Shown here piece after piece: positions 57,124 through 64,000 of a stretch of DNA of 64,000 nucleotides. Within the stretch, counting starts at the first letter, position 1; the number at the start of each line of letters is the position of its first letter. The DNA comes from Clostridiales bacterium (GTDB lineage: Bacteria > Bacillota > Clostridia > TANB77 > CAG-508): NCBI GenBank assembly GCA_004554705.1, contig SFKS01000007.1, positions 1-64,000 on the forward strand, in the 5' to 3' direction. A program made the translations under genes and the position numbers. Under the pieces are notes generated by a model. That model worked only from the letters and a program-made list of their open reading frames with translations. It made no database searches and was not told where the DNA came from.

Positions 57124-59712
57124 TTATGGTGTAATATCTTCAATAATTATTCTTCTAGCTGTATTGTTATTATTGTTTGTTGTATTGTTGTTTATTTCAT
57201 TATTTACTGGATTACCTGGATTGCCTGGATTATCCGGTTTATCTGGTTTGTCTGGTTTATCCGGATTGTCCGGATTGTCCGGATCCTCTGGGTTTTCTGG
57301 TTCATCTGGTTTGTCTGGCTCTTCTGGAGCAACTGGTTCTTCTATTGGCTTTGTGTGTATATTACAGTGCTCAGATATTAACATATATTCTGCATCTTTT
57401 GCTCTATGCCAATCGCCTGTTTCGGTTTCTGGTCTTGTTATAAATACTTTTGTTTGTCTATTTGTACAATATTCTCCTGCTAACAAACCTGTATCTAAGC
57501 ATATATCTGCTTCAACATGGCAAGTACATTCCTCTGTTGGTACTGTTCCTTTTATAAAGTATTCCGTATATACCTGATTTCCTCTTGGATCATTTTTACA
57601 AACTTCTGTTGCTAGTTTTCCTGAACACTTACATATTGTAGCCGTTGTTACATTGTTTGGTCTTGTATCTGAAAATCTCGCTTTAGGCAATCCAGTATGT
57701 ATTTGTTCCATTACTCCATCCCAAATTTTACCTGCATTATTTATACTTACAGATCTTACTTGTTCTTTTTTTATATTATTGTCATATCCATACCATGTTG
57801 CTGCTGTGTAGTATGGTGTGAATCCGCAAAACCATCTATCAGTATCATTGCTAGATGTTCCCGTTTTTACTCCTACACTTATTCCTGAAATTCCAGCATA
57901 TCCACCTGCTCCAGATCTTACAACTTCTGTTAGTATCTCTTTTACTATATATGCTGTAGCTGTTGACATTACTGTTCTTGATTCTTGTTCTGCTTGTAAA
58001 ACAATATTTCCTTCTGAATCTACGACTTTTGTATAAAATGTTGGTTCTATATATACACCATCATTTGCTATTGATGCATATGCAGCAGCCATTTGTAGAG
58101 GGCTTGCTTCTATACTTCCCAATGCCATTGTAATATTTATTTGTTCTTCAGAAGCAGGATAAATTCCTACACTTTTCAAAAATTCTGCTGATCTGTCTGT
58201 TCCAACGTCTGAAATTGCTTTTAGCATAGGTATATTTTGTGATGTTGCTATTGCATATCTTACAGTTGTTAATCCTTTATATACATGACCATAATTTTTA
58301 AAGTTTGCATATTTTCCACTTGTATATCTAATGTCATCATATACTGATCCCGCTGTAATTATTCCACTATCTATACCTGGACATAATACTGCTAAAGGTT
58401 TTGCAGATGATCCTGGTTGTCTGTAACTTTGTGTTACTCTATTTAGTCCAAAGGCTGTTGTTTTTTCTCCAATTCCTCCAACTGTGGCTAAAACATATCC
58501 TGTTTTGTGATCTATAAGTACCATTGCTGTTTGTATAGTTACTGGGTTTCCTGCCTCATCAAATTCATATTTAGAATATTCAATATATTTATCTCGTTTT
58601 ACTTCCTCCTCCATAATTTTTTGTATGTCTGTTCGTTGAGTTGTATATATTGTAAGTCCTCCACTTTTTACATAATAATCTAAATATTCCTTTGTCCAAT
58701 CTGGATGTTTCTCTTTAAGTTCTTTTTTTACTTGATTTATTGCAGCATCTGTGTGATATGAGAATATCGTTTGTATTATAGTTCCTTTATTAAATGCCAA
58801 TCCATTTTCTATTTCTGCTATTGCTGTTTTGTATTCTTCCTCAGTTATTGCTGCTTTATGTTCTGGATTTTCTTTACTTAATTCATGCATTTTATCTAAT
58901 ACTATTTTTGTTCTTCTTTTTACTTTATCTTTATCTGATTGTTCAGTTGAAAATGGATTATAATTATTAGGTGAGTTATTTATTCCAGCTAAAAATGCAC
59001 TTTCTGCTAGTGTTAAATCTTTTGCACTTTTGCTAAAATAATAGTTTGATGCGACTTCTACTCCAAAGCTTCTTCCACCTAAAAATATTAAATTTAGATA
59101 CATCTCTAATATTTGTGATTTTGATAGTTGTTGTTCTAAGTAATGTGCTCTTGCAATTTCCTTTACTTTTCTTTGCCATGTTCTTTCATTTTCTTCAGTT
59201 AGAACTTTAAGAAATTGTTGGGTTATTGTGCTTCCACCATAATTAGCTGAGCCTATTCCTATCTTGCTTAATACATATTTTACTGTTGCTGCTCCAGTTC
59301 TTTTTATATCAACACCTTTATGTTCATAAAATCTTTCATCTTCTATTGCAACAAAAGCTTTAGGCAGATATTGTGACATCTCTGAGATAGACACATATTC
59401 CCTGTTTTCATCTCCACTTAAGACTGCTATAGTATTCCCTTCCATATCTTTAACAACTGAGTTTTCATATTTAATTACAACATCTTCTATGTTTATTTTT
59501 GCTTCCTTAAAAATACCATAAATTTTTCCTATAGCTATTCCTGCTAGTACTATTAATATAAATAATATTACTAATATAGCTATTTTTATATTTTTCCATA
59601 CCCTTTTATGTTTTTTAGTTTTTATTTTATACTTTTTTGTTTTTTCATTCTCATTACTATTTTCTGGTATTATTTTAGGTTGTTTTTTAGGTTGTTTTTT
59701 TCTATTTTCCAT
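57124..59712 (-). CDS. Class A penicillin-binding protein (PBP1A-type)
   Basis: A bifunctional peptidoglycan synthase. The 862 residues have a basic cytoplasmic N-terminus, one membrane segment (about 45-65), and the glycosyltransferase domain (EDERFYEHKGVD; GGSTITQQF). The transpeptidase domain has Ser in PGSSAKPL (about 430), SQN and KTGTS. The C-terminal tail is unusual: cysteine-rich, then Pro/Asp/Lys repeats and an Asn-rich end. The ATG at 59712 is chosen, with AAAGGA upstream. An in-frame TTG at 59733 is the alternative. Confidence 0.93.
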   Translation of the reverse strand: MENRKKQPKKQPKIIPENSNENEKTKKYKIKTKKHKRVWKNIKIAILVILFILIVLAGIAIGKIYGIFKEAKINIEDVVIKYENSVVKDMEGNTIAVLSGDENREYVSISEMSQYLPKAFVAIEDERFYEHKGVDIKRTGAATVKYVLSKIGIGSANYGGSTITQQFLKVLTEENERTWQRKVKEIARAHYLEQQLSKSQILEMYLNLIFLGGRSFGVEVASNYYFSKSAKDLTLAESAFLAGINNSPNNYNPFSTEQSDKDKVKRRTKIVLDKMHELSKENPEHKAAITEEEYKTAIAEIENGLAFNKGTIIQTIFSYHTDAAINQVKKELKEKHPDWTKEYLDYYVKSGGLTIYTTQRTDIQKIMEEEVKRDKYIEYSKYEFDEAGNPVTIQTAMVLIDHKTGYVLATVGGIGEKTTAFGLNRVTQSYRQPGSSAKPLAVLCPGIDSGIITAGSVYDDIRYTSGKYANFKNYGHVYKGLTTVRYAIATSQNIPMLKAISDVGTDRSAEFLKSVGIYPASEEQINITMALGSIEASPLQMAAAYASIANDGVYIEPTFYTKVVDSEGNIVLQAEQESRTVMSTATAYIVKEILTEVVRSGAGGYAGISGISVGVKTGTSSNDTDRWFCGFTPYYTAATWYGYDNNIKKEQVRSVSINNAGKIWDGVMEQIHTGLPKARFSDTRPNNVTTATICKCSGKLATEVCKNDPRGNQVYTEYFIKGTVPTEECTCHVEADICLDTGLLAGEYCTNRQTKVFITRPETETGDWHRAKDAEYMLISEHCNIHTKPIEEPVAPEEPDKPDEPENPEDPDNPDNPDKPDKPDKPDNPGNPGNPVNNEINNNTTNNNNNTARRIIIEDITP
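57205..57320 (-). repeat. Pro-Asp/Lys/Glu repeat tail of the PBP gene
   Basis: This coding repeat gives PDKPD, PDNPD and PENPED units that vary slightly, with CCG-GAC and TGG-rich DNA. Such tails are usually extended wall-spanning linkers. CGG here is always out of frame (Pro codon CCG followed by G). Confidence 0.75.
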
Positions 59713-59768
59713 ATTTAAAATTATCCTTTCCAAAATAATAATTTTAGTACTTCATAATTATATTACAT

Positions 59769-60640
59769 TTATTGATAAAATTCAAGAAAATCTTCTAAAA
59801 TATCCGTTTCATTGTTTACCAATTTTGCACCTTGTTTTATTAGCTCATTTGTGCCGTATTGAAGTTCCACTATATATGTTTCCTGGTATAGCATATATAG
59901 TTTTGCCTTGTTCTAATGCAAAATCAACTGTTATAAGTGTTCCGCTTTGTTTAGCTGCTTCTACTACAAGCACTCCATCTGATAATCCACTTATTATTCT
60001 ATTTCTAGCTGGGAAATTTAACTTCTCTGGTTTTGTTCCCACAACATATTCTGATATGACTGCACCACCTGCTTTTATTATGTCTTTATATAAGCCGTAT
60101 ATTTTCTTTTGGATATACAACGTCTAGTCCATTTCCCATTACAGCAATCGTATTTTTTTTGTTTTCAACTGCACCTTTGTGTGCATATGTATCTATTCCT
60201 TTTGCTAATCCAGATATTATATTTATATTTTGTTTTGATAAATTGTATGCTAATTGTTTTGCTACCTTTTTACCATATTCACTACATTCTCTACTTCCTA
60301 TAATTGCTAATGATTTACCATTTAATATATCTATATTTCCTTTTACATATAATACTACTGGAGGATCATATATGTTACGTAGTTTTTGTGGATATTCTTT
60401 ATCTTGTATTGTTATCATCTTTATGTTATGTTTTTGCATATATTCTATATATTTTTCTAAATTATTCCTGTGTTTTTTATCTAATATTATTTGTACATAT
60501 TTGTCAGATAATATTTTTATTAGTTCATTTTCTCTTAAATTCCATATTGCTTCAGGTGTTTTGTATTTTTCAAGTAATCTGTTTTGTTCCCTTGCTCCTA
60601 TTATATTAATTATAGAAAGCCAAATCCAGTATTTATTCAT
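59769..60640 (-). CDS. dprA: DNA-processing protein DprA, read through two CGG +1 sites
   Basis: DprA loads RecA on incoming DNA in natural transformation. Three frames join into 289 residues, the family length. The first frame gives the N-terminal domain and the Rossmann core with AIIGSRECSEYGKKVA and GLAKGIDTYAHKGAVE, then CGG (codon 182). Skipping C gives NIGLYKDIIKAGGAVISEY and FPARNRIISGLS. A second CGG (codon 262), when skipped, gives SIGTNELIKQGAKLV, the conserved C-terminal DprA segment, and ends at 59769. Unshifted, both frames end within three codons. Confidence 0.88.
59854..59856 (-). other. CGG +1 recoding site 2 in dprA
   Basis: Coding strand reads ACT TCA ATA CGG CAC AAA TGA. 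Dropping the C gives ATA GGC ACA AAT GAG, the conserved SIGTNELI segment, with Gly262. Confidence 0.9.
60095..60097 (-). other. CGG +1 recoding site 1 in dprA
   Basis: Coding strand reads GAA AAT ATA CGG CTT ATA TAA. Dropping the C gives ATA GGC TTA TAT AAA, continuing the Rossmann domain, with Gly182. Confidence 0.87.
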
Positions 60641-60727
60641 CTTTTTTCTTCCTTTCAGATTTTTATTCAGGGTAAATAATGCTTACCCTGCTGTTTAGAT
60701 TTTAGCTCTCCTCATATTTTTATCTTT

Positions 60728-61579
60728 TTAGCAAAATTTGCCGTTTTTTGCCGTTTTTACAATGTTTTCCATTAACATAGCAATTGTCATTGGTCCTATC
60801 CCTCCTGGAACTGGAGTTATATAACTTGCTACTTTTTCTACTTCTTCAAAATCCACGTCACCACAAACTTTTCCTTCTTCGTTTCTGTTTATTCCTACAT
60901 CTATAATAATACTTTCTGGTTTAACCATATCTTTTGTTACAAACTTTGGTTTTCCTATTGCTACTACTAAAATATCCGCTGTTTTAGTTATTTCTTTCAA
61001 ATTTTGCGTTTTTGAATGGCAAATTGTTACTGTTGCATTTTTGTTTAGTAAGCAATGTAGCATAGGTTTGCCAACGATATTACTTCTGCCTATTACAACT
61101 GCATTTTTACCCTCTATTGGTATATTATATTCTTCTAGTAGTTTTATTACTCCAAAAGGTGTACAAGATATCAGTGTTTCTTGTCCTAATACTAGTTTCC
61201 CTACATTTATCGGGTTGAAACCATCAACATCTTTTTCAGGAAGTATTGTTTTGAATGCTTCATTTATGTCTAAATGCTTGGGAATGGGGCTTTGTAGTAG
61301 AATTCCATGTATGTCTCTTCTTTTGTTTAGTTCTTCTATTAAGTTTAATAATTGTTCTTGAGATATATCTTCTTTTAATAAAAATTCCTCATATTTTACG
61401 CCTAATTCTTCACACGCTTTGCTTTTATTTTTAACATATATTTTAGAAGCAGGATCTTCACCGACCATAATTACTGCAAGCTTTGGGAATATATTTTTTG
61501 CTTTTAACTTTTCTATATTTTTTTTCAATTTTTCTCTTATTCTTCTTGCTGTTTCTTTACCATCTAAAATAACTGCCAT
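60728..61579 (-). CDS. folD: Bifunctional methylenetetrahydrofolate dehydrogenase/cyclohydrolase
   Basis: Interconverts one-carbon folates for purine, thymidylate and formyl-methionine synthesis. The 283 residues show the catalytic YVKNKSKACEELG region (about 50-62), GILLQSPIPKHL, the NAD(P) site VIGRSNIVGKP and the C-terminal TPVPGGIGPMTI. GGAGGTATC precedes the ATG. It is divergent from the zinc-finger gene. Confidence 0.96.
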   Translation of the reverse strand: MAVILDGKETARRIREKLKKNIEKLKAKNIFPKLAVIMVGEDPASKIYVKNKSKACEELGVKYEEFLLKEDISQEQLLNLIEELNKRRDIHGILLQSPIPKHLDINEAFKTILPEKDVDGFNPINVGKLVLGQETLISCTPFGVIKLLEEYNIPIEGKNAVVIGRSNIVGKPMLHCLLNKNATVTICHSKTQNLKEITKTADILVVAIGKPKFVTKDMVKPESIIIDVGINRNEEGKVCGDVDFEEVEKVASYITPVPGGIGPMTIAMLMENIVKTAKNGKFC

Positions 61580-61655
61580 AAGATACCTCCTTTACATTTT
61601 TATGTCATTATATCATTAATTTTTAAAAAAGTGAATACAATTAATATATTTTATC

Positions 61656-61684
61656 TTTACATTTGGTTTGTTGTATAGTATAAT
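61656..61684 (+). promoter_or_regulatory. Housekeeping promoter for the zinc-finger gene and perhaps uvrB
   Basis: TTTACA (61656-61661) and TATAAT (61679-61684) with a 17-base spacer match the consensus of the main sigma factor. It lies 33 bases upstream of the ATG at 61717, with AAGGAGG at 61702-61708. Confidence 0.75.
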
Positions 61685-61716
61685 TAGTTTACTAAATTAT
61701 TAAGGAGGCAATAACT

Positions 61717-61932
61717 ATGAAAACTACACCTGGGAAGTCGTTAGATCGGTTAAATGAACTCAATAAAAAATGTATGGACTGTCAGTCCCATAAAAAACGG
61801 AATTTTGAAGAAATTCAAGCATATGATTGTATGACTTGTCCAATAGGGATGGAAATCCATTCCTATGATAATCCCTCTTGGGATGTTATAGACTGGTCTA
61901 GCGGGCAGTTTTCAAAATATTATGAAAATTAG
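61717..61932 (+). CDS. Small zinc-finger-like protein with two in-frame CGG codons
   Basis: A 71-residue protein with a strong promoter and AAGGAGG ribosome binding site. Cysteines in CMDC and CMTC, with a His between or after, resemble the short zinc-finger proteins of Bacilli (C-x2-C ... C-x2-C-x-I-G). In contrast to the rest of the window, it has two in-frame CGG codons, at codon 11 (GAT CGG TTA) and codon 28 (AAA CGG AAT). It uses GGG, TCG, CCC, TCC, CTC and CAG codons that are rare nearby. A +1 shift at the first would give MKTTPGKSLDG and then TAA. It may be recently acquired, or it may be a real target of CGG recoding. Confidence 0.65.
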   Translation: MKTTPGKSLDRLNELNKKCMDCQSHKKRNFEEIQAYDCMTCPIGMEIHSYDNPSWDVIDWSSGQFSKYYEN

Positions 61933-61945
61933 GATTGCCTGAAAG

Positions 61946-61975
61946 CCCTAGATATTACTAATCTAGGGTTTTAAT
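61946..61975 (+). terminator. Terminator after the zinc-finger gene
   Basis: An 8-bp perfect stem (CCCTAGAT with ATCTAGGG) with a seven-base loop is followed by TTTTAATTATTTT. Confidence 0.8.
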
Positions 61976-61997
61976 TATTTTATTAAGGTGATAAAGA

Positions 61998-63950
61998 ATG
62001 TTTAAGTTAGTATCTGATTATATTCCAACTGGTGATCAACCACAAGCAATAGAAAAATTAAGTAAAGGAGTTTTAGAAAATAAAAAGTTTCAGACTCTTT
62101 TAGGTGTTACAGGCTCTGGAAAAACCTTTACTATGGCTAACATTATAGAAAAAGTTCAAAAACCAACTCTTGTTTTGGCTCATAATAAAACACTTGCTGG
62201 TCAGTTATATTCAGAATTTAAAGAATTTTTTCCAGAAAATTCAGTTGAGTATTTTGTTTCGTACTATGACTACTATCAGCCTGAAAGTTATATTCCTCAG
62301 TCTGACACGTATATAGAAAAGGATGCTTCTATTAATGATGAAATAGATAAATTAAGGCACTCTGCTACCTTATCTTTATTTGAAAAGAAGGATGTTATTA
62401 TTATTGCTTCTGTTTCTTGTATTTATGGTTTAGGAGACCCTGATGATTATCAAGAATTAATGTTATCCTTGAGACCTGGTATGGCAAAATCCAGAAATGA
62501 TGTGATGAAGAAGTTAATAGAAATGCAATATACAAGAAATGAGATGGATTTTAAAAGAGGTACTTTTAGAGCTAAAGGAGATATTCTAGAAATATATCCA
62601 TCTAATACTGGAGAAAGTGCAATGAGAATTGATTTCTGGGGGGATGAAATCGAAAAAATTACTGAAATTAATCCTTTAACTGGTAAATCGTTAGGTGTAA
62701 GAAATCATGTACTTATTGGTCCTAACTCACATTATGCCACTTCTGAAGGGAAATTAAAAAGTGCTATTACAGCTATTGAAGAAGAGCTTGATTCTAGAAT
62801 AAAGTATTTTAAAAATAATAACAAACTAATTGAAGCTCAAAGAATTGAAGAAAGAACAAATTTTGATGTCGAAATGCTTATTGAAACTGGTTTTTGTCAA
62901 GGTATTGAAAATTATTCAAGACATATTAGTGGTAGGAAACCTGGCTCTGCTCCATATACTCTTTTTGATTATTTTCCAAAAGACTTTTTATTGCTTATAG
63001 ATGAATCTCATGCTACAATTCCTCAAGTACGTGCAATGTATAATGGTGATAAGGCGAGAAAAGATTCTCTTGTTAATTATGGTTTTAGACTTCCTTCTGC
63101 TTATGATAATAGACCTTTAAAGTTTAATGAATTTGAAGATAGAATTAATCAATGTATATTTGTAAGTGCAACACCTGGTGATTATGAAAAGGAACACTCT
63201 GAACAGACTGTAGAACAAGTAATTCGACCTACTGGTCTTTTAGATCCTTTAGTAGTAGTTAAGCCTGCTATAAATCAAGTAGATGATTTAATAGGAGAAA
63301 TTAGGCAAAGAGTTCAAAAACATGAAAGAGTTCTGGTAACAACCTTGACTAAAAAAATGGCAGAGGATTTAACTACATATTTGAAGAGTATTGATATTAA
63401 GGTAAATTATATGCACTCAGACATAAAGGCATTGGAAAGAATGGAAATTATTCGTAATTTACGCTTGGGAGAATTTGATGTTCTTGTTGGCATTAATCTT
63501 TTAAGAGAAGGTTTAGACATACCTGAAGTTTCTCTTGTTGCAATATTGGATAGTGATAAAGAAGGATTTTTGCGTTCTGAAAGGTCTCTTATTCAAACCA
63601 TTGGTAGAGCTGCAAGAAATGTAAATGGAACAGTTATTATGTATGCCGATGAACTAACTAATAGCATGGAAAAAGCTATTTCAGAAACAAACAGACGTCG
63701 CGAAATTCAAATTGCATATAATAGAGAGCATGGAATTGTTCCAAAAACAATAATTAAAGAAGTTCGTGAGGTTATAAAAGCTAGTGTTTTAGAGGATGTA
63801 GATAGTGAATATAAAATTGATAAAACTGAGCCTATTGAAACTATTATTAATAATTTGACTGATGAAATGCTTAAACATGCTGCAAATATGGAATTTGAAA
63901 AAGCTGCTGAATTACGTGATAAAATTAAGGAATTAGAAAAACTAATGTAA
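61998..63950 (+). CDS. uvrB: Excinuclease ABC subunit B
   Basis: The damage-recognition helicase of nucleotide excision repair. The 650 residues show the Walker [13 protein letters not shown] (about 36-47), the beta-hairpin [20 protein letters not shown] region (about 91), IGRAARN and the C-terminal UvrC-binding helix pair ([18 protein letters not shown] in outline). AAGGTG precedes the ATG. The plus-strand gene has no CGG at all. Confidence 0.97.
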   Translation: MFKLVSDYIPTGDQPQAIEKLSKGVLENKKFQTLLGVTGSGKTFTMANIIEKVQKPTLVLAHNKTLAGQLYSEFKEFFPENSVEYFVSYYDYYQPESYIPQSDTYIEKDASINDEIDKLRHSATLSLFEKKDVIIIASVSCIYGLGDPDDYQELMLSLRPGMAKSRNDVMKKLIEMQYTRNEMDFKRGTFRAKGDILEIYPSNTGESAMRIDFWGDEIEKITEINPLTGKSLGVRNHVLIGPNSHYATSEGKLKSAITAIEEELDSRIKYFKNNNKLIEAQRIEERTNFDVEMLIETGFCQGIENYSRHISGRKPGSAPYTLFDYFPKDFLLLIDESHATIPQVRAMYNGDKARKDSLVNYGFRLPSAYDNRPLKFNEFEDRINQCIFVSATPGDYEKEHSEQTVEQVIRPTGLLDPLVVVKPAINQVDDLIGEIRQRVQKHERVLVTTLTKKMAEDLTTYLKSIDIKVNYMHSDIKALERMEIIRNLRLGEFDVLVGINLLREGLDIPEVSLVAILDSDKEGFLRSERSLIQTIGRAARNVNGTVIMYADELTNSMEKAISETNRRREIQIAYNREHGIVPKTIIKEVREVIKASVLEDVDSEYKIDKTEPIETIINNLTDEMLKHAANMEFEKAAELRDKIKELEKLM

Positions 63951-64000
63951 GAAATGCATTTTACTAAGTATGCCTTTGAAGTAAGTACGAGATACATACC

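Noticed and set aside
57205..57320. A CRISPR-like or tandem-repeat array
   Set aside because: The repeats are in-frame Pro/Asp/Lys codons of the PBP tail with no spacers.
6203..60097. The ten breaks as simple sequencing or assembly errors
   Set aside because: An error that inserts C before GG should hit any codon phase, and also CGG-containing or GG-containing DNA elsewhere. All ten form an in-frame CGG, none is in a homopolymer, and about 80 off-frame CGG sites are intact. I keep error as the main alternative until reads are checked.
6203..60097. CGG reassigned to another amino acid without a shift
   Set aside because: Reading CGG as any single amino acid leaves the downstream frame wrong at all ten sites, with stops often within three codons.
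6203..60097. Eight independent pseudogenes
   Set aside because: Several are essential or near-essential (pth, polA, alr), the rest of each sequence is well conserved, and the same base insertion each time would not be expected from decay.

Overview
The window is AT-rich (about 30% G+C by eye), with strong AGGAGG-type ribosome binding sites, ThyX, UppP, LepB, GreA, sortases with Cna-B surface proteins, and mostly AGA arginine codons. This fits an uncultured low-GC Bacillota, most likely a clostridial lineage. I cannot name the species. I see no rRNA, tRNA, CRISPR array or insertion sequence. About 58 protein genes fill the window. All are on the minus strand except udk, a small FxLYD-like gene, a membrane glycosyltransferase, a small zinc-finger gene and uvrB.

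Layout. 302-6529: aspS, cca, rimO, rng and pth, a translation and tRNA/rRNA block. 6530-12301: a glycosyltransferase, rpiB, an FAD protein, an NlpC/P60 hydrolase, acpP and plsX. 12454-22016: a prepilin-like protein, udk, lepB and a sortase/surface-protein locus. 22085-28878: thyX, uppP, a membrane TPR protein, ppa, yqeG, ruvX, ireB and a degenerate GGDEF protein. 28893-37374: an AT-hook/ParA-like protein, a glycosyltransferase, an SSB-like protein, greA, mnmA and galE. 37386-48176: polA, a GNAT protein, RhuM, queH and a Gtr-type glycosylation cluster. 48201-63950: ruvB, radA, ftsH, alr, a FemAB-like gene, a dCMP deaminase gene, cysS, a class A PBP gene, dprA, folD, a zinc-finger gene and uvrB.

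The main discovery candidate is a recoding system. Eight genes (pth, the TPR gene, yqeG, polA, radA, alr, the femX-like gene and dprA) are each split into two or three open frames. At all ten breaks the upstream frame runs into an in-frame CGG codon, and the family sequence resumes exactly one base later, reading the overlapping GGN as glycine (NNN-C-GGN). By hand scan I found no other in-frame CGG in any recognisable conserved gene. About 80 CGG trinucleotides in the two other codon phases are undisturbed. With one base skipped at each CGG, every gene becomes one uninterrupted reading frame of normal family length, and alr then ends in a TAATG overlap with ftsH. The simplest reading is that CGG has lost its normal arginine decoding here and triggers +1 frameshifting, or that CGGN is read as a four-base glycine codon. 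The only CGG codons apparently used as arginine are two in the 71-codon zinc-finger gene, whose codon use is also atypical. Systematic assembly error is the main alternative, and the codon-phase pattern argues against it.

A separate break in the Cna-B/VWA surface-protein gene is of the opposite type (-1) and has no CGG. It may be a pseudogene, a phase-variable gene or a sequence error.
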